From positions 1 through 64,000 of the forward strand of contig CAJUJB010000006.1 of assembly GCA_910586595.1 (NCBI GenBank): a stretch of DNA of 64,000 bases, in the 5' to 3' direction. How positions within the stretch are numbered: the first letter of the stretch is position 1; each line of letters opens with the position of its first letter. Origin of the DNA: an uncultured Muribaculaceae bacterium. GTDB lineage: Bacteria; Bacteroidota; Bacteroidia; Bacteroidales; Muribaculaceae. A program made the position numbers and the translations under genes. Of this stretch, positions 52,879-62,198 are shown one piece after another. The notes beneath the pieces are model-generated. The model worked only from the letters and a program-made list of their open reading frames with translations, was not told where the DNA came from and searched no databases.

Positions 52879-55800
52879 TCAGAAGTCTTCGAGCAGAGGG
52901 TCGTCATCGCCTTCCGAGCCGGGCGGCAACATCGGGGCCGGAGCCGGTTTCTGAGGTGCTGGCGCGGGTTGAGGAGCTGTCTGGGGTTTGGGTGCCGGTT
53001 GCTGAGGCGCGGGGGCCTGCGGCTGAGCTTGGGGCGCCGGTTGCTGCACGGGTACAGCGGGCGCGGGAGCCGGAACAGTATCGGGCAGAGAGGGCTGTGG
53101 TGTCACTGCCGGAGTTTCTGGCTCTGGCTCTGGCTCTTCCGTCGGTTGTGGAAGCTCTGGTTCGGATATAAGCGTGTCGGTAACTATGTCGGGCTGGGCA
53201 TCAGGCGCAGTCTCTTCTTCACTTGGCATTTCGGCGCTGGTTTCGATAGCCTCCTCTGCCTCAGCTTGAATGGCGTCGGCGTCAGGCAGTTCTTCTATCT
53301 CTTCTGGCCCGAGTAGCCCTGCCTGAGCGTCGATATAGTTCTGTTCTTCCAGATACTCGAAGTATTCCTCAAATGATCGGCCTTCTTCAAGCAGCAACTT
53401 GAAGTTGGCTTCGCTGATGGCGATTGGCCTGACTCCGGGCAAGAGTTTGAAGTCTTCGGAAGACGCCATTACAGATCGGTAGTGGTCAAGCTCGGCCTGG
53501 TTGTCGAATCCGCTGACAATGACCATGCCGAGACGGCCGAAGTTCATCTGCTCAAGGTCGAAGTCCTTCACTACGAATGAGCGGAAGTTATGGCGGGCAA
53601 TCTCATAGAGCAGGAGGTTGGTGGGCACCTGGTCGGTGGCGAAGGTGAATACGAGGAGCTGGCGGGTGTCGGGATTGAGCTCGAACTCCGCAGGGGCGTT
53701 ATTCCCCTCCATGGCGGTTGAGTCGTTGGTCAATCTCATATCCCATATCATACCTCGCATGTTCGATACTCCGGCCTGGAGTTCGCGGCCTTGGGCCATA
53801 CCCTTGAGCCATGCAGCGGCTACGGGTGTGATGTCGGTGTCGGGGTATCGTTCGAGCATGTCGCGTAGCACGGTGTTGAAGTTCTCGGCGTCGTGCTCTG
53901 TGACGTAAGCCAGCGCATGCAGGAACATGAATTTGGGCATGATCTTGCTGAGCGGGTATTTCTCGCTCATAGTCTCGTAAGCGCGGTGTACGTCGGAGTT
54001 GCGGTTGTCGAGATATGCCTCGTAAGTCTGCTCGTAGAGGGTCTGCTGGCGCTCGTCCATGGTGCGCAGGTTCTCCAGATAATTCGGGTCGCGCATGGCT
54101 ATGCCGTATTTCGACTCTGGGAAATCGTCGATGATCATACGGCGGTATGCCTCGGCCTCGGCAGTCTTGCCCTGGCGCATATACATAAGGTAGAGATTAT
54201 AGTAAGTATCCAGACGGTATATGTTGTCGGGGTAGTCGGTCAGAAGTCGGTCAAATTCCTTTTTGGAAGCTCCGAAGTCTTCGAGCTTGTCTTTCAGAAT
54301 GACGCCCATGTTGTAGAGTCCTTCCTGGATTACTTCGTGAGCGGTTGCCTTTTCCTGGTCGGTAGAGGGAATCTGTGCAAGATAATATTCGGGGTTATGA
54401 GGATCGTCGGCAAGGGCTGCCTCTTGTTCTTTCTCGAGTTCTTCGGCAGTCTTCTCTTCCTGACCTTCGGCATTTTCTTCCTGATCTTCATCGTCTTTTT
54501 CGGCGGTGTCGAAATCGTCGGTATTGAACGAGGCCTTGTTGCGGCGACGCCAGTCATCTTCAAGCTTGCGTGAACCCCAGCGTTTCTGGAAGTCGGTCTT
54601 GCCCGCGTTTTTGGTTGCGGTATTGTAGAAATACCAGGAGTTGTCGGAGTTTATGTTGAATGATTGGGTGCTGTTGTCCTGAAGCTGGTTCCCCATGGCA
54701 GCCTGATTGGCGAGATATTCTTCGCGGGCCGCCTCCTCGGCTTCTTTCTTTTCCTTCTCTTTAAGTTCTTTGATGATTTTCTCAATCACAGCCATACGTT
54801 CCTCGGGGCTCATGGCTGCCAGGCGCAGCAAAGAGTCCTGAAGATTGACGTTCTGTGAGTAGATGGCAAGTTCGTCGAGCACATCTGAGCGACGCTTGAT
54901 GCCGTCGTATCCCGGATGGGTGGCCGGGAGCTGAGGCACAGCCTCGGAGTAGGATGGCTGCGCCTTCTCATAGTTGCCCTGAAGGAAATACAGCTCGCCG
55001 AGACGCAGCTGGTTCATGGCCTTTTCTATGCCGTTTCGGGTGGATTTTTCGTTGGCCGTCTCGTAGTTCTCGATGGCGCGCAGAGTATCGCCGCGCGAGA
55101 GGTAGAGGTTGCCGATGGCGTAGTATACTTGGTCGAGATAATCTTTGTTGCGGTCGTAGCGGGTCATACGTCGCAGAGCCTTTACTTCCGGCTCTATATC
55201 CGCGCCGGTGAATACTTCCGACTGCTTGATGCGGGCGTTGAACTTGGTGCGGTAGCTGGTGGATGATGAGCTGCCGGCAGCAGCGAAAGCTTTATAGGCT
55301 TTCTGGCTGTCGCCCAGACGTTGATAGACCTGGCCCAGAAGGAAGTTGAGACGGGTCTTCTGTGCGCCGGATGCGCCTTTCACAGCTTCCAGCAGGAAGG
55401 GCAGGGCATCGCTATAGTTCTCTGTGTGAATATAGTAGTCGGCGTATGCGAAGTTGTAGAGCCGGCGGAGTCGGTTGGTGGGCAGATCGTCGAGCTTTAT
55501 GCGGGTGAGTATCATCTCGGCCTCGAAGTTCCATCCGAGCGAGATATACGACAAGGCTTGCATCAGCTTGGCCTCTGTGACGGTGTTGGGAAGCCATGAG
55601 AAGTGGCGGCTGATATAGAAAAATGTGGAGGCAGCCCCGAGAAAATCACCGTTGTAGTACTGCCCGCGCCCCATCATCAGCCATGCGTTATGCAGGAATG
55701 GGTTATATTCCTCCCGTTTCATCCACTCCTTGTACTTGGGGTCGCGGCTCTTGCCGGCTTTCTTGGCCGGTTTTTTCTTGATTGAGCGGAGCTGGATAGC

Positions 55801-56124
55801 CTTCTGGGCCTTCTCTATCGAGCGGTTGAAGTCGCCGGTCGGCTGAGGCGCGCTGGGGTCTGCCTTGGCCTCGACCGGATGCATGAATACCATGCGGGAG
55901 TAATCGTCTTCGTATTTACTCTCCATGTCGGCGAGGGTCTCGCGGTAGTGGGTGTCGCCGTTATAGTAGATGTTATATCGGGTGATGAACTCCTGATACT
56001 TGCGGTTGCCGGCGGTATTTTTGCTCGCTGAGCAGGCACTGAAAATCAGGGCCACCGCTAAAGCGGCAGCCATAAGAATCACGCCTGCGGTAGGGCGCCG
56101 GTATACAAGCCTTTTGTGCATCAA
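52879..56124 (-). CDS. PorW/SprE-like TPR lipoprotein of type IX secretion
   Basis: A 1081-residue lipoprotein. The signal ends in the lipobox FSAC (Cys about 31), then KYQEFITRYNIYYNGDTHYRETL, typical of SprE/PorW. TPR repeats fill the next ~900 residues (EAKLMQALSYISLGWNFEAE; GQVYQRLGDSQKAYKAFAAA; GLYNMGVILKDKLEDFGASK). An acidic Glu/Lys linker lies around residues 540-600. The last ~110 residues are Pro/Gln/Ala-rich. PorW links the outer-membrane translocon to the energised inner-membrane motor in T9SS. Length exceeds typical SprE (about 870), mainly by the tail. It follows the 7TM-HD gene by 24 bp. Confidence 0.85.
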   Translation of the reverse strand: MMHKRLVYRRPTAGVILMAAALAVALIFSACSASKNTAGNRKYQEFITRYNIYYNGDTHYRETLADMESKYEDDYSRMVFMHPVEAKADPSAPQPTGDFNRSIEKAQKAIQLRSIKKKPAKKAGKSRDPKYKEWMKREEYNPFLHNAWLMMGRGQYYNGDFLGAASTFFYISRHFSWLPNTVTEAKLMQALSYISLGWNFEAEMILTRIKLDDLPTNRLRRLYNFAYADYYIHTENYSDALPFLLEAVKGASGAQKTRLNFLLGQVYQRLGDSQKAYKAFAAAGSSSSTSYRTKFNARIKQSEVFTGADIEPEVKALRRMTRYDRNKDYLDQVYYAIGNLYLSRGDTLRAIENYETANEKSTRNGIEKAMNQLRLGELYFLQGNYEKAQPSYSEAVPQLPATHPGYDGIKRRSDVLDELAIYSQNVNLQDSLLRLAAMSPEERMAVIEKIIKELKEKEKKEAEEAAREEYLANQAAMGNQLQDNSTQSFNINSDNSWYFYNTATKNAGKTDFQKRWGSRKLEDDWRRRNKASFNTDDFDTAEKDDEDQEENAEGQEEKTAEELEKEQEAALADDPHNPEYYLAQIPSTDQEKATAHEVIQEGLYNMGVILKDKLEDFGASKKEFDRLLTDYPDNIYRLDTYYNLYLMYMRQGKTAEAEAYRRMIIDDFPESKYGIAMRDPNYLENLRTMDERQQTLYEQTYEAYLDNRNSDVHRAYETMSEKYPLSKIMPKFMFLHALAYVTEHDAENFNTVLRDMLERYPDTDITPVAAAWLKGMAQGRELQAGVSNMRGMIWDMRLTNDSTAMEGNNAPAEFELNPDTRQLLVFTFATDQVPTNLLLYEIARHNFRSFVVKDFDLEQMNFGRLGMVIVSGFDNQAELDHYRSVMASSEDFKLLPGVRPIAISEANFKLLLEEGRSFEEYFEYLEEQNYIDAQAGLLGPEEIEELPDADAIQAEAEEAIETSAEMPSEEETAPDAQPDIVTDTLISEPELPQPTEEPEPEPETPAVTPQPSLPDTVPAPAPAVPVQQPAPQAQPQAPAPQQPAPKPQTAPQPAPAPQKPAPAPMLPPGSEGDDDPLLEDF

Positions 56125-56148
56125 ATATATAACGCCGTCCGTGGCCGC

Positions 56149-58182
56149 TTATTGTGCCGCGGGAGGTGTCTGGGCCGGTGCAGAGCTTGTTTTCGGAGCC
56201 GTGGGGTAGGCAATGCGGGAGTGGTAGATGGTCATCAGTCGCTTGATGAAGGCCTCCTTGATGGTCTCCACGTCGCGGAATGCCAGAGTCGACTCATTGT
56301 GGAGTCCGTCGGCTATCTGACCGTCGATGATGCGGTTGACCAGATTGGCTATGGCCTCGCGGGTGTGCTCTTTGAGCGAGCGTGAGGCGGCTTCAACTGC
56401 ATCGGCCATCATCAGCACGGATGTCTCGCGGCTGCGTGGGTTAGGCCCGGGGTAGGTGAAGGGTGTCTTGTCGACCTCTTCGTCGGGATGTGCCTTGCAG
56501 TAGGTGATGTAGAAATACTTGGCCATGCCTGCGCCGTGATGTTCGCGTATGAATTTTTTGATAGGCTCAGGCAGCCCTGCGCGTTCTGCCAGCTGCAGAC
56601 CGTCGGTGACGTGATTGATGACAATGGCTGCGCTGCGCTCGGGTGGCAGGGCATCGTGCGGGTTTACTCCATGCTGGTTCTCGGTGAAGAAGGCTGGGTT
56701 GGAGAGTTTGCCGATGTCGTGGTAAAGGGCTCCGGCACGGATGAGCTGCACATTGGCTCCGATGCGCTGTGCGGCATCGCTGGCCAGATTGCTCACGGCT
56801 ATTGAATGCTGGAAGGTGCCGGGGCACTCGTTGGAGAGGCGCATAAGCAGCGGGGCGTTGATGTCGGCAAGTTCGACAAGCGTCACCACTGAGAGGAAGC
56901 CGAATATACGCTCGACGGCGAACATAAGTATGTAGGCCATCGATGTGAGGGCGGCGTTAACGATCAGGAAGGCTGTCATACGCCAGGTGAAACCTTCGAG
57001 TGAGCCGTTCATGAGAAGCTCCAGAGCAACGTACGAGGCGATGTAGGCCACGGCAACCACACCGGAGGTTCGCAGCAGCTGTGAGCGGCGCGAGAGCTCG
57101 CGCAGCGAGAATACGGCCGCGGTGGCGGCGCAGAACTGCAGGAAGAGATACTCGAGGGCGAAGGCGGTGACTCCCGCGCATATCAGCGACAATACACCGG
57201 TGACAAATAGGGCCGTACGGCTGTCGAAGAAGACCAGCACGAGAATCGGAACTATCATCATAGGCGCTATGTAGATGCCTTGCGCCACAAAGTAGTTGAG
57301 GCCTACGCCTATGAGGAAGAAGAGGGTGATTATGCTGTAGATGAAGGTGTAGGCACGGATGTTGGTGTAAATGGCCGGACAGAAGTTGTAGATATAGAAT
57401 ACGAGGGCCGTAAGCAGCAGTGCCACGTAGATAAACTGCCCTAACAGCATCAGCCATTTGCTCTGGTTCTGCTTGGTGTTGAGCTGGGTGAGCATGTTCT
57501 CATAGGTCTGCAGGTTGGTGAAGTCCTGCGACGTGATGATTGCCCCCTTGTCGATGATGGTCTGACCTTGAAGAATGATGCCTCGGTCGGCGGTAATGGT
57601 CAGATAATCATATTCATAGTGGCGTCGGCATTCCTCTTCATTGCGTGTGTAGTTAGGCAACAGCAGATTCTGGAGGTTGCTGCGGAGGAAGTACTGGTGC
57701 AGATCTGGATCGGTTATTACCGAATCGAGGTATACATAGGCATCGCGTGGCGAGGTGAAGCCTGAGGTCGACATCTCGCTGAGCACATTCTTGTCGAGTA
57801 TGCGAACCTTAGGCAACTTGCCGGATGAGATATCCTCTTTGGTGCGCATGTCGACCACGCCCGATGCATATATTGAGCGTAATTCCGAGGCAAGCCGTTG
57901 CGGCAGACGTGTGCCGGGAGCTTCGGGCAGACGGCGGACGATGGTGTCGATTATGAGCTGGTTGAGCTCGTAGATAGGCACGAATCTGGCATCCAGTGAG
58001 TCGCGGGCCGCCAGCAGGGTGGCGGAGTCGGGATGGACGGGGATGTCGAAGGGCGCGATTAGTTTGGAGTAATTCCATGGTCGTCCTTCCTCGTAGTTAT
58101 AGCGGTTGGCTTCGGGGTGAGGATAGAAGTAGACTATCACAATTGTTGCGGCCAGCGCTATGAGTATCTTCTTCAGAAGCAT
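56149..58182 (-). CDS. 7TM-HD phosphodiesterase (PgpH-like, c-di-AMP type)
   Basis: A 677-residue membrane protein: an N-terminal extracytoplasmic region after one helix (residues 8-25), about seven membrane helices (270-460), then a cytosolic HD hydrolase. The HD site is HSIAVSNLASDAAQRIGA, ALYHDIGKL, VINHVTDGLQLA and IREHHGAG, all present. The protein family (7TMR-HD, PgpH) cleaves c-di-AMP in Gram-positive species; in Bacteroidota the substrate is likely the same but not shown. The ATG at 58182 is preferred; a TTG at 58206 would overlap relA. It lies 20 bp from relA/spoT and 24 bp from the porW-like gene. Confidence 0.87.
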   Translation of the reverse strand: MLLKKILIALAATIVIVYFYPHPEANRYNYEEGRPWNYSKLIAPFDIPVHPDSATLLAARDSLDARFVPIYELNQLIIDTIVRRLPEAPGTRLPQRLASELRSIYASGVVDMRTKEDISSGKLPKVRILDKNVLSEMSTSGFTSPRDAYVYLDSVITDPDLHQYFLRSNLQNLLLPNYTRNEEECRRHYEYDYLTITADRGIILQGQTIIDKGAIITSQDFTNLQTYENMLTQLNTKQNQSKWLMLLGQFIYVALLLTALVFYIYNFCPAIYTNIRAYTFIYSIITLFFLIGVGLNYFVAQGIYIAPMMIVPILVLVFFDSRTALFVTGVLSLICAGVTAFALEYLFLQFCAATAAVFSLRELSRRSQLLRTSGVVAVAYIASYVALELLMNGSLEGFTWRMTAFLIVNAALTSMAYILMFAVERIFGFLSVVTLVELADINAPLLMRLSNECPGTFQHSIAVSNLASDAAQRIGANVQLIRAGALYHDIGKLSNPAFFTENQHGVNPHDALPPERSAAIVINHVTDGLQLAERAGLPEPIKKFIREHHGAGMAKYFYITYCKAHPDEEVDKTPFTYPGPNPRSRETSVLMMADAVEAASRSLKEHTREAIANLVNRIIDGQIADGLHNESTLAFRDVETIKEAFIKRLMTIYHSRIAYPTAPKTSSAPAQTPPAAQ

Positions 58183-58202
58183 GGGTGATCCTGATTTATG
58201 AT

Positions 58203-60458
58203 TCAATGTATGCGTGTCGCGCGCGTCACACCGTTGATGGTCTTGGTGCGTGCGCAGAGGTCGTTGACAACGTCGGCATCACATACTCGTACCCAGAGGT
58301 CGGCCGAGAAAACTTCGGCGCTGGCCTCTATGTTGAGTTTTCGCATGTCGATGCCGAGATGGCTTGAAATTAGTTGTGTCAGTTCCTGGAGTATGCCGTG
58401 GCGGTCTATGCCCTCTATGCGGATATGGGCCGTGAACAGCTCGCTTGTGGCGTCGGCCCACTCTGTGGCTACGATACGGGAGCCGAATCCGGCTTTGAGC
58501 ACCTGTGCGCGAGGGCAGTCGAGAGAATGTATCTCTACGCGGCCGTCGTCGTTGATGAAGCCCATGACGTCATCGCCCGGAATAGGGTTGCAGCAGGGCG
58601 AGAGGGTGTAGTTGGGGCCGTGGTCGGTGGTGCACAGACGGTATATCTGCTTGGTGTTGACGGGCTCTGCCTCCGGCTTTGGTTCTTCGGGCGCCGGGGT
58701 TGAGCTAACCATTTTTCCGATCAGAGGAATCTTGGCCAGGAGTCCTTTGCCTTGCTTGGGTGTCTGCTCGGCCTTGCGCAGGGGCTTGATGAGGAAGTCG
58801 CCGAGCACAATTTCTTCGGCGCCGAGCTGGTAACAGAGGTCATCGCGGTTGCCCACGTGGAAAATACCTTGTATCTTGGTGATCACGTGGTTGCTGTCTT
58901 CTATATTATTCTCCTGTAGCCAGCGCGACAGCATCTCGTTGCCTTTTACAATCATGGGCTGGCGCAGTGCGCGCAGACCTTTGCGGAGGCGTGTGCGGCC
59001 TTTGGCGGTGACCATGAAGTTGCTCCACTCCGGCAGAGGAACCTGAGTCTTCGATGTAAGCACCTCTACCTGGTCGCCGCTCTTAAGCTCGGTCTGAAGA
59101 GGCATGAGCTTATGGTTTACCTTACCTGCGATACAATGCAGCCCTATCTCTGAGTGCAGATGGAAGGCGAGGTCGAGCACCGTCGCTCCGGCAGGGAGGG
59201 TGACGAGCTCACCACCGGGTGTGAATACCACTATTTCTGATGCGAAGAGGTTTAGCTTCAGTGTGTTGAGGAAGTCGATGGCGCTTGGCTCCGGATTGTC
59301 GAGGATGTCTTTGATGGTCTTTAGCCAGGCATTCAGTTCCGATTCCTCATCGCCTTCGCCGATCTTGTACTTCCAGTGGGCGGCGAAGCCTTTCTCCGCA
59401 ATTTCGTCCATTCGGCGGCTGCGGATCTGTACTTCTATCCAGTTGCCGTCGGGGCCCATCACTGTAAGGTGGAGTGCCTGGTAGCCATTGGCTTTAGGTG
59501 TCACGATCCAGTCGCGTGTGCGGGTCGGATGAAGCTGATAGAGGTCGGTGATCGCCGAATATATGCTCCAGCATATGGCTTTTTCCTTGCTCTGGTCGTC
59601 GCAGTCGAAAACTATACGCATGGCGTAGAGATCGTACACCTCCTCGAAGGGCAGATGCTTGGTCTCCATCTTATTATATATCGAGTAGATTGACTTCAGG
59701 CGCGCCTTGGCCTCATATTTTATGCCGAGGCTGTCGAGTTTCTCTTTGATGGGAGTTGAAAAGTCGCCGTATACTTCCGAGCGGCGGGCCTCACTCTCCT
59801 TGATCTTGGCGTCAATCTCGCGGTATATATCGGGGTGTTCGTGCTTGAAACTCAGGTCTTCGAGTTCGGTCTTTATGGCGAAGAGGCCCAGACGGTGCGC
59901 CAGAGGGGCGTAGATATAGAGCGTCTCGCCGGCTATTTTATAACGCTTGTTGGGGGCCATGGAGCCGAGGGTGCGCATGTTGTGCAGGCGGTCGGCCATC
60001 TTGATCAGCACTACCCGTATGTCCTCACTCATGGTCAGGAGCAGCTTGCGGAAGTTCTCGGCCTGCACCGAAGCCTTGTCGCCGAAGATACCTCCGGAGA
60101 TTTTAGTAAGCCCCTCGACGAGCTGGGCGATCTTGGCCCCGAAATGCTGCTCGATGTCTTCTACGGTGTAGTCGGTGTCTTCCACCACATCGTGGAGCAG
60201 AGCCGCGCAGATTGAGGTCGAACCAAGGCCGATTTCCTGCGACGCAATTTTGGCCACGGCGATGGGGTGCATGATGTATGGCTCACCCGAGCGGCGCCGA
60301 ACACCCTTGTGGGCCTCCTTGGCAAACTGGAATGCACGCTCGATAATCTCCACCTTCTTGCGGTGGTTACTGCGCAGGTATCCGTTCAGCAGATCCTGAT
60401 AGGCCTCCTGAATCATTATTTCGTCGCGGTCGGCTGCTTTTTTACCTTCGGGTTCCAT
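58203..60458 (-). CDS. bifunctional (p)ppGpp synthetase/hydrolase, RelA/SpoT
   Basis: A 751-residue long RSH enzyme. The hydrolase HD domain is near residues 50-200 (PYIMHPIAVAKIA; ALLHDVVEDTDY), complete with His-Asp. The synthetase domain is at about 240-360 (YDLYAMRIVFDCDD; HLTVMGPDGNWIEVQIR), then TGS (IVVFTPGGELVTLPAGATVL) and ACT near the C-terminus. Both active sites look intact, so it should make and degrade the alarmone, controlling stringent response. A TAAATTTG box (60491-60498) lies upstream. It heads a minus-strand cluster with the HD phosphodiesterase and porW-like genes. Confidence 0.95.
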   Translation of the reverse strand: MEPEGKKAADRDEIMIQEAYQDLLNGYLRSNHRKKVEIIERAFQFAKEAHKGVRRRSGEPYIMHPIAVAKIASQEIGLGSTSICAALLHDVVEDTDYTVEDIEQHFGAKIAQLVEGLTKISGGIFGDKASVQAENFRKLLLTMSEDIRVVLIKMADRLHNMRTLGSMAPNKRYKIAGETLYIYAPLAHRLGLFAIKTELEDLSFKHEHPDIYREIDAKIKESEARRSEVYGDFSTPIKEKLDSLGIKYEAKARLKSIYSIYNKMETKHLPFEEVYDLYAMRIVFDCDDQSKEKAICWSIYSAITDLYQLHPTRTRDWIVTPKANGYQALHLTVMGPDGNWIEVQIRSRRMDEIAEKGFAAHWKYKIGEGDEESELNAWLKTIKDILDNPEPSAIDFLNTLKLNLFASEIVVFTPGGELVTLPAGATVLDLAFHLHSEIGLHCIAGKVNHKLMPLQTELKSGDQVEVLTSKTQVPLPEWSNFMVTAKGRTRLRKGLRALRQPMIVKGNEMLSRWLQENNIEDSNHVITKIQGIFHVGNRDDLCYQLGAEEIVLGDFLIKPLRKAEQTPKQGKGLLAKIPLIGKMVSSTPAPEEPKPEAEPVNTKQIYRLCTTDHGPNYTLSPCCNPIPGDDVMGFINDDGRVEIHSLDCPRAQVLKAGFGSRIVATEWADATSELFTAHIRIEGIDRHGILQELTQLISSHLGIDMRKLNIEASAEVFSADLWVRVCDADVVNDLCARTKTINGVTRATRIH

Positions 60459-60490
60459 AGTACTAAACTTTATAATTCGCCAATAAGCTA

Positions 60491-60498
60491 CAAATTTA
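60491..60498 (-). promoter_or_regulatory. Bacteroidota -7 promoter element for relA/spoT
   Basis: TAAATTTG on the minus strand, about 33 bases before the ATG at 60458. Confidence 0.55.
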
Positions 60499-60589
60499 GC
60501 ACATTACACCGAAAATGCCAAAAAAAATTGAAAATCCGCTATATAATGCCGCCCTCCATCGACATTACCGTAGATAAACAATTATTCGT

Positions 60590-60644
60590 GCGCTTTCCCG
60601 CTTTCCGCGTTTTCCATCCCCACACGCGGAAAGCAGGAAAGCGC
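60590..60644. repeat. long inverted repeat (palindrome) downstream of the tandem genes
   Basis: Twenty bases 60590-60609 (start GCGCTTTCCC, end GCTTTCCGCG) pair with 60625-60644 with one mismatch; the loop is 15 bases. No T-tract on either side. It may be a REP-like element. Confidence 0.6.
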
Positions 60645-60764
60645 GGAAAACACCCCGGGGCTCGTCGGTCAGGATGGGCTGACATTCCAAATCGTCTATA
60701 AGACGCTTATTAGGCGGAAAATGCCATTGCCGAGATATGTTATTTTGGCCAGTGTTAATGGGCC

Positions 60765-61439
60765 TCAGTCTGTCTTCTGCACCGGCATATCGTCAAGATA
60801 CTTTATTAAGCGGTCGAAGGCAATTTTATTTTTCATCCATGGTGATGGTTGGATAATTGCTGAATATACCTTTTTAAGGTGGTCATATTCAGGATTATTG
60901 ACTAACTTAGCGGCAATCAATCCGATAAAGCAACGATGTGTCAATGAACTGCAATTTGGGTTATACTCATCAAAGGGTGGTTGGTTGTAGAGCTTATCAA
61001 CGGCTTCTATAGTTGAGTAGCGCTTGATATATTCCAATGCTAATGGGCATAGTCGGTTCATAGTTTCCCGAAATTTGTCAATCCCCTCCTCCCCATCGAT
61101 AAGGGTGATATGTGAATCGAATAGTTTGTATGTCATATTTCTGTTCCACCCGTGTTTATGTATTTCTTCCAGTACTAAGAGATTGATGTAAGCCGCGTAA
61201 TTTAGATTGAATCCACATGCTTCGCAGATTTCGCTTATCTCTTTAAAGTTAATATCCACCCAAGGAAAAAGCTTAACTTCAAATCCACACGTATTATAAG
61301 TGAAGGATAAGTCAACACTTGGATTCTGACCTTTTTTAGAAAATAGCCCAAAATCATCTTTCTTGACCTCGAGGCCATGTTGCTCAGCGAAAGGCGTCAA
61401 TTCAGTAAGGACAATTTGTTTTACGTCTGAAAGTTTCAT
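60765..61439 (-). CDS. uncharacterised protein, second gene of tandem pair
   Basis: A 224-residue soluble protein with no signal peptide. It is closely similar to the neighbouring 224-residue protein: the N-terminal half is more diverged (e.g. DDFGLFSKKGQNPSVDLSF), the C-terminal half nearly identical (RLCPLALEYIKRYSTIEAVD; KLYNQPPFDEY). No recognised motif. The pattern of a variable half and a conserved half, duplication, and AT-rich composition recalls immunity-type paralogues, but no toxin gene is present, so this is only a guess. It lies 23 bases after the first copy on the same strand. Confidence 0.65.
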   Translation of the reverse strand: MKLSDVKQIVLTELTPFAEQHGLEVKKDDFGLFSKKGQNPSVDLSFTYNTCGFEVKLFPWVDINFKEISEICEACGFNLNYAAYINLLVLEEIHKHGWNRNMTYKLFDSHITLIDGEEGIDKFRETMNRLCPLALEYIKRYSTIEAVDKLYNQPPFDEYNPNCSSLTHRCFIGLIAAKLVNNPEYDHLKKVYSAIIQPSPWMKNKIAFDRLIKYLDDMPVQKTD

Positions 61440-61462
61440 GATGGTAGAGTTTACATTTAGCC

Positions 61463-62137
61463 TCAGTCTGTCTTCTGCACCGGCATATTGTCGAGATACT
61501 TTACTACACGGAAGAAGGCGATTCGGTCTTCCATATATGTTCCAGATCTCATAATTGATGAATACACCATTTTAATGTGTTTATATTCAGGATTGTTGGC
61601 TAACTTCGCCGCAATCAATCCGATAAAACATCGATCCAGAACGCAACCGCAATTCGGGTCATACTCATCAAAGGGTGGTTGATTATAGAGCTTATCAACC
61701 GCTTCTATGGTTGAGTAGCGCTTGATATATTCCAATGCTAATGGGCATAGTCTGTTCATGGTCTCCCGGAAATTATCAATCCACTCCTCCCAATCGCGAA
61801 GGGGGATATGTGCCTCGAACAGTTTGTATGTCATATTTCTGTTCCAGCCTTGCTTATGTATTTCTTCCAGCAGCAAGAGATTTATTCCGACGGTATAATT
61901 GAGATCGAATCCACAAGCCTCACAGATATTGTGTATATCTTTAAAATATATATTCACCCAAGGCAAAAGCTCTACCTCAACCACCCAAGTATTGTGAAGG
62001 AAGAATATGTCAAATTTTGGATTCTGACCTCTTTTTGAGCCTACGCCAAATTTACTTTTTTTGATTTTAAGCCCGTGCTCCTCAGCGAAAGGAGTCAATT
62101 CAGTAAGGACTATTTGTTTTACGTCTGCGATTTTCAT
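61463..62137 (-). CDS. uncharacterised protein, first gene of tandem pair
   Basis: A 224-residue protein related to its neighbour, with the same start MKIADVKQIVLTELTPFAEE, GLKIKKSKFGVGSKRGQNPK, and NICEACGFDLNYTVGINLLL. The sequence is AT-rich compared with the flanking housekeeping genes, which suggests recent acquisition. No membrane helix, signal or enzyme motif is visible. The upstream gene on the same strand is tcdA, 61 bases away, so the pair could be transcribed with it, but no promoter was seen in the gap. Confidence 0.65.
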   Translation of the reverse strand: MKIADVKQIVLTELTPFAEEHGLKIKKSKFGVGSKRGQNPKFDIFFLHNTWVVEVELLPWVNIYFKDIHNICEACGFDLNYTVGINLLLLEEIHKQGWNRNMTYKLFEAHIPLRDWEEWIDNFRETMNRLCPLALEYIKRYSTIEAVDKLYNQPPFDEYDPNCGCVLDRCFIGLIAAKLANNPEYKHIKMVYSSIMRSGTYMEDRIAFFRVVKYLDNMPVQKTD

Positions 62138-62198
62138 GGTATATCGTTGGGATTTAAGGAAATTCTATCTCGTTTGGTTTCCAAAGGAAGAAGTATTT

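Larger units (their letters stand above)
60459..60764. other. intergenic region between relA/spoT and the tandem unknown genes
   Basis: About 306 bases. The right part holds the start of the duplicated unit and the left part the relA/spoT promoter box. A long palindrome with CGGAAA words fills 60590-60644. No gene is supported; a short frame inside is dominated by the palindrome. Confidence 0.5.
60762..62137 (-). repeat. tandem duplication of a ~700-base unit
   Basis: Two units offset by 698 bases, each holding a 675-base gene of equal length. The units also share the sequence around the stop codons (cctcagtctgtcttctgca) and most of the middle (e.g. around 61010-61065 versus 61708-61763). 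Confidence 0.9.
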
